Shown here piece by piece: positions 1-8,285 of a DNA stretch of 29,950 bases; positions within the stretch are counted from its first letter, which is position 1; every line of letters begins with the position of its first letter. The DNA comes from Aulosira sp. FACHB-615. Its GTDB lineage: Bacteria; Cyanobacteriota; Cyanobacteriia; Cyanobacteriales; Nostocaceae. A model generated the notes under the pieces. The model searched no databases. It saw only the letters and a program-made list of their open reading frames with translations, and was not told where the DNA came from. The stretch is from assembly GCF_014698045.1 (NCBI RefSeq), contig NZ_JACJSE010000050.1, positions 1 through 29,950 on the forward strand, given 5' to 3'. The position numbers and the translations under genes are program-made.

Positions 1-274
1 TGAAATGCCTGAGCCTATTTTATTAAGTCAGATTTTTGCCAAGCTTACTTCTTTAGGACGTATTCATCCCGTTTCTACAGGTGTTGAACCCTCGTAAATT
101 GGCTACGGTATTGGGGGAGTGAGAAATTTAGATGATGTAGTTGCAGCAGCTAAGGCAGAGCATTTAACTCTCAAGCAGACTTACCAAATGCCAGCAAATA
201 ATCTTTCGGTAGTATTTGAACGAACTGCGAAAACAACATATAGAGTTTCTCGATCTAGTGAGGTACGTTTTTAA
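1..274 (+). pseudogene. Broken 3' end of a DUF938-type SAM-dependent methyltransferase
   Basis: One frame runs from the window edge to TAA at 272-274 but is interrupted by an in-frame TAA at 95-97. The part after the stop contains GIGGVRNLDDVV and MPANNLSVVFER. These resemble the C-terminal signature of DUF938 methyltransferases, where a WG(I/V)RD-like stretch is followed by MPANN and a final V/I-F-R strand. The part before the stop (LSQIFAKLTSLGRIHPVSTG) does not look like DUF938 to me, so the two pieces may not belong to the same ancestral gene. The Rossmann-fold N-terminus is outside the window. The remnant is most likely non-functional. The family assignment is from memory of the motif, with moderate confidence. 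Confidence 0.5.
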
Positions 275-466
275 AGCTACTTGTTTTGATATAAAAGGTT
301 TAAGTGTACTTCAGTAGCCTGGAAAACGCTATAAACTAATACCAACTACTTACTAACAAGTATGGAGTTACAGATTTAGTTGAAATACCCAATCTTTGAA
401 TTGTTTTGACATACTGACATTTATTCACAATGTAATTTTTCAAATAAATCAGCTTTCTCTGCTCTG

Positions 467-991
467 TTATTCAAAATCAGCGTACTGAGGTGGACTAGGC
501 CCGACTCGCTCTCGGATTTTAGGATATTTGCCAGATGGAACTTTGTCTGAAATGCTTTGGACATCAATCTGGTGCCACCAATCATCACCAAAATCAAACC
601 AGTAACCAAAAGCATCATCAATCGATAAACCCAAAGACGCAATTGTAGTATGGGCAACATCTCCTGTAGGTGTTGGTGACAAGTCGGAACTGGAAAATGC
701 TCCTTTTAAGCAGTAGCGTCTAGCATTTGGATCTTGTGGCCCCCTGCCGCCAACTTGAAATTCGTACAGATGTTCATCTTCTCGATCAAATGCTTTGAAG
801 ATGATCTTATGCAGTTGGGCTAAAGTATTGCTGCCCTTAATCTCAATTGTTCGAGACACCACAGGATTGTCTGCTGCAAATTCTTCTGTAATTGGGCCGT
901 CAATTAAAAATACCTCTAACACGTATAGCGCATCTGGAGAAGAGCTAACCGCTTTTTGGGAAATACTGTCTGATTTTTTCGTTTTAGCCAT
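467..991 (-). CDS. pRiA4b ORF-3-like protein (IS1096 passenger TnpR-like family)
   Basis: This 174-residue protein begins with a short basic, serine-rich tail and continues with a domain typical of the plasmid pRiA4b ORF-3 family. The diagnostic parts are YVLEVFLIDG near residue 23, LAQLHKIIFKAFDRED around 57-72, YEFQVGG, and the tryptophan-rich YWFDFGDDWWHQI around 130-142. The molecular role of the family is not well defined; it is often found on plasmids and near mobile elements, although members are also chromosomal. It is divergent from the GST-like gene that follows, and about 200 bp of shared upstream DNA (992-1192) should hold both promoters. The protein is complete for the family. 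The family call is fairly secure, the function unknown. Confidence 0.8.
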   Translation of the reverse strand: MAKTKKSDSISQKAVSSSPDALYVLEVFLIDGPITEEFAADNPVVSRTIEIKGSNTLAQLHKIIFKAFDREDEHLYEFQVGGRGPQDPNARRYCLKGAFSSSDLSPTPTGDVAHTTIASLGLSIDDAFGYWFDFGDDWWHQIDVQSISDKVPSGKYPKIRERVGPSPPQYADFE

Positions 992-1192
992 ACTGTGAGC
1001 TTGAAAGGTATAATAAGTATTGCGTATTACGCGGCTAAGGGAAATCTAACCTTTGACTATCAACACTATTTGCTCGAAAGCATACCATAGTCATCTTCGC
1101 AAGAAACAAGCTAACAAATATAGTTGTAGCCCAAATTCAAAATATTGTAGAGTCAAGAAAAGCTCTAAGTATTGCCCTACCCAACTTACTTT

Positions 1193-2398
1193 ATGACTAC
1201 CGCGCCCTTAAGCTGGCAAGAACTAGAATCTCTCACGAACTATCAAATAGATACTGTTAATGGTCTCACCAATGCTAAAGCTAGGTTGCGCTTGTTTGGT
1301 CAGCCGGAATCTGAAGTGCGCTTAACACTGTACCGCGATAACCACGCTTGGTGTCCTTACTGTCAAAAAGTTTGGTTATGGCTAGAAGAAAAGCAGATAC
1401 CCTACCGCATCGAAAAAGTGACAATGTTCTGCTACGGGGAGAAAGAAAGTTGGTACAAACGTAAGGTAGCATCAGGAATGCTCCCGGCAATTGAGCTAGA
1501 TGGCAAGATTATTAAAGAAAGTGATGATATTTTAATCGCTTTGGAAAAGGTTTTTGGGCCATTGAACCAAGGAATGGAAGAACGCACGGTGCTGCCTCTA
1601 CGCCAATTAGAACGACTTTTATTTAGAGCTTGGTGCGCTTGGCTGTGCTATCCGGTAATTTCCGCTCAACAAGAAAAACGCAACCGAGAACAATTTATTA
1701 CAGTGGTGGCTAAGGTTGAGGAGGCTCTAGGGCGCACATCAAGCCCTTATTTTCTAGAGAACTTCGGCATCGTCGATGTCATTTTTACGCCATATCTCGA
1801 ACGGATGAATGCCAGCCTTTACTACTACAAGGGCTACTCACTGCGAGAGGAAAACCCTCGTTTGAGCGCATGGTTTGCGGCAATGGAAAGCCGAGATACC
1901 TATCGCGGTACTCAGAGCGACTTTCACACCCACGTACATGATTTGCCGCCCCAGATGGGAGGCTGTTGGGAAAATGGCGAAACCCAGATGCTTCTAAATA
2001 AAGAACGGGTGGATCGCGGCCCTTGGTTCGGACTACCAGATGTGACTTATCCAGAACCAGAACATTCCCGCATGGAAGCTCTTCAAAGAACTATTGAGCA
2101 TCGCGTCAATATTATCCGCGTTAACCCCTCAGATGATAGCTTGTTTGATCAAGCCTTACGTTGTGCTTTAACACACATGATGACCGGGGTTGAATGTATA
2201 CCTCCATTGGGTTCTGATGTCGCTCTACGATATCTGCGCGATCGCATTAATGTACCGCGAGATATGTCCATTTACGCAGCCAAGCGATTGAGAGAATCAC
2301 TGGAGAAAACAGCAGCCCTTGTGGGTAATGGACAGCCAGATCCCATTCCGACTCAGCACCGACGAGATCAAGACCCGTCTAACTTTGCCAGAAAGTAA
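1193..2398 (+). CDS. Glutathione S-transferase-like protein with CPYC motif and long C-terminal extension
   Basis: The N-terminal half is a thioredoxin-fold GST domain. HAWCPYCQKVWLWLEEK carries a CPYC motif (residues 54-57 counted from the ATG at 1193), as in glutaredoxin-like or omega/CLIC-type GSTs. MLPAIELDGKIIKESDDI follows, giving the cis-proline and the glutathione-contacting E-S pair. A helical GST C-terminal domain runs to about residue 240. A further roughly 160 residues (VTYPEPEHSRMEALQRTIEHRVNIIR onward in content) match a type I know from cyanobacterial and chloroplast GST-like proteins. A TTG at 1172 is in frame, but the ATG at 1193 (MTTAPLSW) is preferred because the seven extra residues look untypical. 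The substrate is unknown; thiol-based reduction or deglutathionylation is the likely chemistry given the CPYC motif. Confidence 0.85.
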   Translation: MTTAPLSWQELESLTNYQIDTVNGLTNAKARLRLFGQPESEVRLTLYRDNHAWCPYCQKVWLWLEEKQIPYRIEKVTMFCYGEKESWYKRKVASGMLPAIELDGKIIKESDDILIALEKVFGPLNQGMEERTVLPLRQLERLLFRAWCAWLCYPVISAQQEKRNREQFITVVAKVEEALGRTSSPYFLENFGIVDVIFTPYLERMNASLYYYKGYSLREENPRLSAWFAAMESRDTYRGTQSDFHTHVHDLPPQMGGCWENGETQMLLNKERVDRGPWFGLPDVTYPEPEHSRMEALQRTIEHRVNIIRVNPSDDSLFDQALRCALTHMMTGVECIPPLGSDVALRYLRDRINVPRDMSIYAAKRLRESLEKTAALVGNGQPDPIPTQHRRDQDPSNFARK

Positions 2399-2459
2399 GC
2401 TTGGTTTTCGTCAATTGAGCCTTCACGAAGTACCCAGTTGTTAAGTACTGACGAAATAT

Positions 2460-3548
2460 GTGATAAATTCTGCCCTGGACTCCACATTTTTAAATAGGCT
2501 AGAAATTGATTTAGCAGCAGAAAAAATCTTTGCTGCCCAGAAAGCAAGGCGAAAAATTGCAGTCGAAAGGAATACAATGCCATCTCCTGTTGAAATTTTT
2601 CTACTATTAGCTACAACTTTTTATCAGGCAATTGCCTGCTTAAGAGAAAATCGAGAACCTCTGCCAGGACAATTGATTGATGTGGGTGGATATCACTTGC
2701 ATCTCTACACGGCTGGAAAGTCTAGCCCTACTGTGATTTTGGAACACAGTTTAGGCGGAATGGAAGGTTATTTACTCGTGCAAGAAATAGCTAAATTGAC
2801 ACGGGTTTGTATATATGATCGTGCTGGGTATGGATGGAGCAATCATAGTCCTCATCCTCGCACTAGTCAGCAAATTGTGACTGAGTTAGATACCCTTCTC
2901 ACCCAAGCAGGAATTGCACCACCATATATTCTTGTGGGCAATTCTTTTGGTAGTTATAACGTGCGTTTATATGCTCATTATTTTCCTTCAAAAGTAGTAG
3001 GTATGGTACTTACTGATGGACTCCATGAAACAGATATGCTGAAAATGTCTATCTATTTACAAGCTTTGAAACTATTTTTTGTTTCTGGCTTTATTATGTC
3101 AATTTTTGGCTCAATCTTGGGCATTATCAGATTACTCAAATTGGTGGGTACATTTGAAATTATCAAGCCAGAATTAATGAAATTTCCGCCAGTAGCACTC
3201 TTTCCAATTAAGCGTTCTTTCTGCCGTCCCAAGCACTGGATTACCATGAGTCGGGAACTCTTAAACCTGAATAATAGTAGTCGTCAACTACAGTTAACCA
3301 GAAAATTTGCGGCATTGCCTATAGTTAGCATCAAAGCGCATACTTTTTTTCAACCTTCTGTTTGGACTATGCTTTTACCTATGAAAGCTGCCAATAATTT
3401 ACGAGAGGAAATGCACAAGAAAATTCTCAATTTATCTACAGATTGTGTACAAATTGATGCTAAAAAAAGTGGTCATTTTGTTTGGATAGATCAACCAGAG
3501 TTAATCGTGAGTGCTATTAAGCTCATTTTAAAAAAGGTTGATAAATAA
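2460..3548 (+). CDS. Alpha/beta-fold hydrolase
   Basis: The protein shows the complete signature of a serine alpha/beta hydrolase. LEHSLGGMEGY (around residues 94-104) forms the oxyanion region and YDRAGYGWS (119-127) follows it. The nucleophile elbow GNSFGS has Ser162, an aspartate lies in VLTDGLHE (about 186), and the catalytic His339 lies in KSGHFVWIDQPELIV. A hydrophobic lid at about 195-240 could contact membrane or lipid. The annotated start is GTG at 2460. An ATG at 2577 (MPSPVEIFLLL) would remove a 39-residue helical leader, and the sequence does not decide between them. It follows the GST-like gene by about 60 bp in the same direction and may be co-transcribed. The substrate cannot be told; hydrolases of this kind include esterases and epoxide or haloalkane hydrolases. 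Confidence 0.85.
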   Translation: MINSALDSTFLNRLEIDLAAEKIFAAQKARRKIAVERNTMPSPVEIFLLLATTFYQAIACLRENREPLPGQLIDVGGYHLHLYTAGKSSPTVILEHSLGGMEGYLLVQEIAKLTRVCIYDRAGYGWSNHSPHPRTSQQIVTELDTLLTQAGIAPPYILVGNSFGSYNVRLYAHYFPSKVVGMVLTDGLHETDMLKMSIYLQALKLFFVSGFIMSIFGSILGIIRLLKLVGTFEIIKPELMKFPPVALFPIKRSFCRPKHWITMSRELLNLNNSSRQLQLTRKFAALPIVSIKAHTFFQPSVWTMLLPMKAANNLREEMHKKILNLSTDCVQIDAKKSGHFVWIDQPELIVSAIKLILKKVDK

Positions 3549-3645
3549 GCTATAAAACGAACAAGCGTATTCTTGTTGATGGGCAATATTTTACAAAGAC
3601 CAAGAAACAGACGTACTATGGGTTTCATGGGCATTTAATCATTAG

Positions 3646-3993
3646 TGTCAGAATGTTTATGTAGAACGTTATGAAGAAGAAATTCTCACATCACAACGGG
3701 CGAATTTAAGAATTAGACTGCGCTTCAATCAGACACATTTGTTAGAAATAAATGAAGCTTTATTAATCACAGGCAATCAGCTAGAATTTCTCGACTATCG
3801 TTACCATTTTCAAGATGAACGAAGTTGCCTAGTTTTTCGTTATGATAATACCCCCCACTTTCCCAATCTTTCTACTTTTCCACACCACAAGCATTTACCA
3901 GATGATGTGATAAGTTCTGACAAACCTGAAATTACTCAAGTATTAAAAGAAGCAACAGAGTTATTAACGTACGATCATTACGAGACAAAGTAA
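3646..3993 (+). pseudogene. N-terminally truncated TumE-like toxin (DUF6516 type)
   Basis: The readable frame opens directly after a TAG at 3643-3645 and gives VYVERYEEEILTSQRANLR, then RIRLRF, YRYHFQD, FRYDNTPHFPNL and FPHHKHLPD. These blocks match the TumE family of toxin-antitoxin toxins common in cyanobacteria. Family members usually carry some 20 further residues before the VYVERY block. Here that part is cut by the in-frame stop, and no ATG exists upstream in frame; the first possible start is TTG at 3739, inside the conserved domain. No adjacent TumA-like antitoxin gene is seen. I read it as a decayed toxin gene that lost its antitoxin. It could still be expressed as a shortened protein from the TTG. 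Confidence 0.65.
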
Positions 3994-3995
3994 TT

Positions 3996-4739
3996 ATGGA
4001 ATTCAACCCAAACAACAATGTTGTTAAACTCTGTCTTCAAGGTATGGGCATGGAAGAAAAAGGCAAACCAGAAGAAGCAAGTAAACTGTTTCAAGAAGCC
4101 TGGAACGAAGCGACATACGACTTGGAAAAATTTATTTCAGCTCACTATGTAGCTCAATATCAAAAAAATGTTGACGACAAATTAAAATGGCTCGAAATAG
4201 CTTTGCAGTTGGCATTAAAAATAAATGACGACACTGTTAAGAGTGCAATACCTTCTCTATATTCAAACATTGCCAAATGCTATGAAGAGTTAAGCTCACC
4301 TGACAAGGCAAAAAAGAATTATGAATTAGCAACTTCGTTTCAGAATAAACCTTCTGACAAAGGCCCCTTCTATCATGGGACGAAAGCCGATTTGCTCCTT
4401 GGTGATTTGCTGACAGCAGGGGGCAGTTCTAATTACAAAAGAGAACTCAAAATGAATCACATTTATTTCACAGCCCTTGTCAATGGGGCGGGACTAGCAG
4501 CTGCATTAGCAAAAGGCGATAACCGTGAACGTGTTTATATCGTTGAACCAACAGGGGAGTTTGAAAATGATCCGAATGTTACAGACAAAAAATTTCCGGG
4601 CAATCCGACACGCTCATATCGCTCCCAAGCACCATTAAAAATTGTTGGCGAAGTCACAGATTGGGTGAGACAAACACCTGAAGAACTCCAAAAATGGCGT
4701 GAAAAGTTGGCCAATAACAAAGGAGAAATTATTAATTAG
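3996..4739 (+). CDS. arr: TPR protein fused to NAD(+)-rifampin ADP-ribosyltransferase (Arr) domain
   Basis: The 247-residue protein has two parts. Residues 1-120 are helical with TPR-like repeats (GKPEEASKLFQEAWNEA; SLYSNIAKCYEELSSPDKAKKNYELA). Residues 123-240 form a full Arr domain: PFYHGTKADLLLGDLL, MNHIYFTAL, VYIVEPTG, FENDPNVTDKKFPGNPTRSY and VGEVTDWVRQTPEEL. His127, Tyr157 and Asp192 are spaced 30 and 35 residues apart, exactly as the catalytic His19, Tyr49 and Asp84 of mycobacterial Arr. Arr enzymes transfer ADP-ribose from NAD+ to a hydroxyl of rifamycins and so inactivate them. The start ATG lies 2 bp after the TumE-like remnant. The natural substrate in a cyanobacterium is unknown; rifamycin resistance is likely by homology but not shown. 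Confidence 0.93.
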   Translation: MEFNPNNNVVKLCLQGMGMEEKGKPEEASKLFQEAWNEATYDLEKFISAHYVAQYQKNVDDKLKWLEIALQLALKINDDTVKSAIPSLYSNIAKCYEELSSPDKAKKNYELATSFQNKPSDKGPFYHGTKADLLLGDLLTAGGSSNYKRELKMNHIYFTALVNGAGLAAALAKGDNRERVYIVEPTGEFENDPNVTDKKFPGNPTRSYRSQAPLKIVGEVTDWVRQTPEELQKWREKLANNKGEIIN

Positions 4740-4776
4740 TTTCTAAAATTCCCACACCCTGCTCACCGATTGAAGA

Positions 4777-4801
4777 CCGCTAAATTCAAAATTTAGCGCG
4801 G
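4777..4801. terminator. Hairpin between convergent arr and rep genes
   Basis: CGCTAAATT at 4778-4786 and AATTTAGCG at 4790-4798 form a perfect 9-bp stem with a CAA loop. It can be extended by an outer CC/GG pair with one bulged base. It sits in the 73-bp gap between the stop codons of two convergent genes. That position suggests a bidirectional terminator, although there is no long T-run. Confidence 0.6.
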
Positions 4802-4812
4802 TGTTTCACCAT

Positions 4813-7800
4813 TTATTCATCCGCCATCCACTGCACCCAATCGGGAGCCGCCGCCACCAATTGCCCAAACATCGCAGGCTCCGATTCCTCAAAAGCCACC
4901 ATCACTCCCCACCTTTCATCACTGCTAAGGCTAGAGAGGAATTCTTTGACTGCTCCCACACCATGTTTCACCCGTTCCATGACCAATGCAGTATAAGATT
5001 TAACTTGCTGCCACCACGAATCAATCGGATTTTCCTGTCCGTCCACCCCCTCCCAATTATTACTTCCACTTACATTAATGGGGGGCGTGGACGGGGCATT
5101 AACACCATACATAGCCTGCATCCTAGCCGCATACGCCGCCTGAGATTCACTTTCCTCCAGCCGCCGCCGTTCTCGTTCTTCCTTCTGTGATTGCCGATAC
5201 ACAAACACCTGACGGGCAAAAGCAACATCCTCAGTACTTAATCGGTAATACCGCACCCGTTGACCATTCTCGGTAGGCCGCCGCGACTGGGTAGTTAAAG
5301 CCAGTTGCCCCAAGTACTGACTCAAAATCCACACCGGAGACTCATCGAGAGGGATGGTCAAGTTGAGGATGCCTTTAATATGTGGTGCATTGCGTTTGGA
5401 AAAATCTGCTAATGCTTCAATACTCGCTTCATCGCCCTTAATCTCCACCCCATCCATCAAATCAGTCAGTATTGCGCGTAACCCCAATCGGTGGCGCATT
5501 AACCAAGAAGTGGAATGATTACCCCAGTCGGTGCAGATGGGCAAGCGATCTCGTTCCGTCCTATCTCGTTCTGCCACAACAAAAGGCGGCGTAACAAACT
5601 CCCGCCCATGCTCGTCGGCGATCGCTTGCCCCGGTGCTGCCAAGATTGCTTCCAACGCCACCAACTTTTTGATTAACCTTCCACCATCGTCTTTCTCGAC
5701 CAACTCAGGAGTAACAGTCATCCCGTAGGTATCCCAAATACGGAATTTCTCACACTCCAGAGCTTCTTCTGGCTTGAGATAATCTTGGTGCTGTCTGGCT
5801 GTATACGTTCTCCTGTCAATATCTTTAGCATTGGCAACGTTACGATAATGCTCCGCATCAATGGCATTTCCCGCCGCCTTCATCAAGTGCCGCGCAGCTT
5901 CATCCATATTGTCCCCGGCGCTAACAATCGTATTGCCCATTTCAACAAGCAGCGATCGCAAATCAGCACGTAAATTATTAATCGACCAATTGCGTTGTGC
6001 TTCAATTTGGCAAGAGGTATCTAACGCCCAATCTTTCTCAGCACCACGCTTGCCCGTTTCCTTGTCAATACGAATGAGAAACGCAGTCATTTCATTTTTC
6101 TGGAGAATCTTCTCTTTGATGTGACGGGCATTAGTTTCAACGTACCCAAAAGGTGGACGCGGAGCAACCCAAACGTGCATTGGAACATTGGGACGATACC
6201 GCCACAACTGTTGAACGCATTCGGTGGCAGACTGGGACACAGCATGAAACACACCAAATATCACATCAAAATGATAAGCGGAGATGTCAACACCTGTTCC
6301 AAGGCTGGGAGTGATTAACAGCGCGTCAATATCTTGAATGGCCGTGTTAATCTCCCTGATAAAAATGACGTTTTCTTCACTACCACTATTCTCCGAATGA
6401 ATAGTCCAGATCCTAAGCTGGCGGTCTTCTTCTGATTCTGGTGTAATATCCTTTGGTAATTCACAATTCTCTAAACTGGGAATTGCGAACTGCGAATTGC
6501 GAATTGATCTCTGTGCTGCTACTTCATTTAAAGCGCGTTCCAACTTTTTGATGAAGCGTTTACTATCGCTCACCACCATCGGCTTTTTCCCCAACATTAG
6601 TTGAAGATGGATTTGGGCAACTATGGCACTACTGTCTTCACCTTCGTACCAATGAACTTGACGACCACCAGAGCGATACTCGTTTTTGATGATGTATGGC
6701 TGTTCTCCCACTGGTCGCATCTTCATAAAAAAGTCGATGGTCGTATCGTCCAGGTGAGCATCAGCCAAAACAACCAGCTTGGCGTTGTATACGAGATATT
6801 CTAGTACTTCTAGAATAGCCCCCCGGTGTTCCTTGCAAGTTTTGGACTTGAGCAAGTGGGCGAGGTACTGACAAGCTTCGTCTATAAACAGAATGTCGTA
6901 AGCCTGTAAATTATTCGCCATTTTATATAAAGAGTCTACCGTGATGCTCAGTGCTTTGGCTTTTGCCCAGTCACCAACGGCGATCGCTGAATACATCGCA
7001 GTGAGTAGGCGATCGCTGAGGTTTTTGAGCAGGTTCACCCGATGCCCGTTGTTCAAAAAACTTAAGTCTGGGTTATCTCGTCTGACAATGGACATAAGTT
7101 CAGTTTTACCAGTACCCATATCCGAAGCCAAACCAACAACACCAGATTTGGGGAAGGATTTGATGACCTCGGACAAATAGCGAGTATTAACAGTCACATC
7201 CGGCTTATACTTGTGCAAGCCTCTGGGTTTTTTAAAGAAAAACCTCTGCTGATATTCTTGCAGGGTGAGGGCATCAGCAATCATGGCTGACACTGCTTTT
7301 TCGGCTTTATGCGAGAGTGCCACCACCCAGTCGTCAATCCCTTTTTCTGGCCCTGGTAACAATGCCACTTCACACTGGCAGCCAAGTTGGGTGATGACGT
7401 TGGCGGTGCGGCGGGTGGCTTGAAAGACTTGCCATTTTGTTTTGGGTTTGGTTTCGTAGTCAAAGAGAATGATGAATTTACGTTCGGCTTGGGCCATTGG
7501 CACTAGGTCAGGGTGCAGCCGTTCAAAACCTTCCTTACCAACTCGACCATTCCAAATGCCAGGAAGTGCGATCGCTGCATACCCCAACGACAGCATACAA
7601 CCAGCTTTCTTTTCGCCTTCTGTAAGAAAAACTGGAATCTGGGGATTTTCCATCACCCAAGCCCAGAATCCCAAAGCTTCACCTTCTTGAGTAATGACAA
7701 TGTTATCGGGCATTGGCACGTCGTAGCGTAGGGATATTTTTTGCCAGATGTGCAGTGGAACCCTAAAATACGTGACGCGGTTAGGAGTTTTGGGTGGGGA

Positions 7801-8163
7801 TTCGTATTTGATGGGCTTACGGGGGGAATTGACAGTAGCCTCTCCCCTGCCTGTCTCTTCCTCCTCAAATCTGGGAGTATCAGGCTTCGCCCGTCCCCAT
7901 TCCATTGGTTGCCAATCGTTGTGAGGGTCGAGTCCGTTTGACCACCAAGAACTGGTCATGGCAGCATATCGAAGTAAGTACCCATCTCGTAACCGTCCAT
8001 CGTTTCGTCGGGCGTTTTGGGGTAGGGCATACAATAAATATTCATATATTTCATCACCAGAGAGCGATCGCACGTTTAACGCGACAAGAGTAGGGTCAAC
8101 AGCTGAACCAACAACCCATTCTTGCCAATGATGCGGTGCTAACTGATTAGTGTAATTATCCAT
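4813..8163 (-). CDS. Plasmid replication protein of the CyRepA1 type (DUF3854 plus helicase-like ATPase)
   Basis: A protein of 1116 residues. From the ATG at 8163, PVFLTEGEKKAGCMLSLGY (about 178-195) and IILFDYETKPKTKW (about 231-244) form the toprim-like DUF3854 domain. A P-loop ASDMGTGKT follows at about 346-354, a Walker B ILFIDEACQ at 424-432 and VLADAH near 465-470, typical of a superfamily-2-like helicase. This primase-like plus helicase layout is that of cyanobacterial plasmid replication proteins named CyRepA1. A GTG at 8187 is in frame, but the ATG at 8163 has GAGGGG just upstream and is preferred. The protein should start replication of the plasmid; an origin is likely nearby, perhaps in 8164-8285. 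The coding sequence carries an in-frame heptamer repeat near residue 551-560. Confidence 0.85.
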   Translation of the reverse strand: MDNYTNQLAPHHWQEWVVGSAVDPTLVALNVRSLSGDEIYEYLLYALPQNARRNDGRLRDGYLLRYAAMTSSWWSNGLDPHNDWQPMEWGRAKPDTPRFEEEETGRGEATVNSPRKPIKYESPPKTPNRVTYFRVPLHIWQKISLRYDVPMPDNIVITQEGEALGFWAWVMENPQIPVFLTEGEKKAGCMLSLGYAAIALPGIWNGRVGKEGFERLHPDLVPMAQAERKFIILFDYETKPKTKWQVFQATRRTANVITQLGCQCEVALLPGPEKGIDDWVVALSHKAEKAVSAMIADALTLQEYQQRFFFKKPRGLHKYKPDVTVNTRYLSEVIKSFPKSGVVGLASDMGTGKTELMSIVRRDNPDLSFLNNGHRVNLLKNLSDRLLTAMYSAIAVGDWAKAKALSITVDSLYKMANNLQAYDILFIDEACQYLAHLLKSKTCKEHRGAILEVLEYLVYNAKLVVLADAHLDDTTIDFFMKMRPVGEQPYIIKNEYRSGGRQVHWYEGEDSSAIVAQIHLQLMLGKKPMVVSDSKRFIKKLERALNEVAAQRSIRNSQFAIPSLENCELPKDITPESEEDRQLRIWTIHSENSGSEENVIFIREINTAIQDIDALLITPSLGTGVDISAYHFDVIFGVFHAVSQSATECVQQLWRYRPNVPMHVWVAPRPPFGYVETNARHIKEKILQKNEMTAFLIRIDKETGKRGAEKDWALDTSCQIEAQRNWSINNLRADLRSLLVEMGNTIVSAGDNMDEAARHLMKAAGNAIDAEHYRNVANAKDIDRRTYTARQHQDYLKPEEALECEKFRIWDTYGMTVTPELVEKDDGGRLIKKLVALEAILAAPGQAIADEHGREFVTPPFVVAERDRTERDRLPICTDWGNHSTSWLMRHRLGLRAILTDLMDGVEIKGDEASIEALADFSKRNAPHIKGILNLTIPLDESPVWILSQYLGQLALTTQSRRPTENGQRVRYYRLSTEDVAFARQVFVYRQSQKEERERRRLEESESQAAYAARMQAMYGVNAPSTPPINVSGSNNWEGVDGQENPIDSWWQQVKSYTALVMERVKHGVGAVKEFLSSLSSDERWGVMVAFEESEPAMFGQLVAAAPDWVQWMADE
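6482..6509. repeat. Short tandem heptamer repeat inside the rep gene
   Basis: Four successive 7-base units read ATTGCGA, ACTGCGA, ATTGCGA and ATTGATC. Such tandem heptamers are the hallmark of STRR elements in Nostoc-type genomes. Here the insertion is in frame and encodes part of the segment RSIRNSQFAIPS on the minus strand, in a variable region after the helicase core. Confidence 0.6.
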
Positions 8164-8196
8164 ATTCCCCTCGTTAAATACGCGCACGAAAAAGTT

Positions 8197-8218
8197 AGCG
8201 GTATGCCCTCATACCGCT
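8197..8218. promoter_or_regulatory. Perfect hairpin in the rep leader
   Basis: AGCGGTATG (8197-8205) and CATACCGCT (8210-8218) form a perfect 9-bp stem with a 4-base loop. On the minus strand the loop reads AGGG and the stem is followed by AACTTTTTC, so the RNA could act as an intrinsic terminator for the gene at 8286-8726. It lies 34 bp before the rep ATG, so it may equally be an attenuator of rep expression, a Rep operator or an origin element. Confidence 0.55.
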
Positions 8219-8263
8219 TTAAAGTGTTAAAGAACAGGTCAAAAAATTACTAGGAAGTTTTTA

Positions 8264-8277
8264 ATTGCGAAGTGCGA
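8264..8277. repeat. Two heptamer units between rep and the next gene
   Basis: ATTGCGA at 8264-8270 is followed by AGTGCGA at 8271-8277. These are the same kind of 7-base units as those inside the rep gene at 6482-6509. Two units alone are weak evidence, but the shared unit makes chance less likely. The flanking stretch is AT-rich. Confidence 0.35.
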
Positions 8278-8285
8278 TCTTGGTA

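Noticed and set aside
1172..1192. TTG start for the GST-like protein
   Set aside because: The ATG seven codons later is a better start codon and no clear ribosome-binding site favours the TTG.
4801..5190. 129-residue plus-strand open frame over the 3' end of the rep gene
   Set aside because: Antisense to the rep coding region, with His/Arg/Phe-rich composition typical of a reverse-complement shadow.
8163..8187. GTG start for the rep protein adding eight residues
   Set aside because: The ATG at 8163 has a well-placed GAGGGG, which the GTG lacks.
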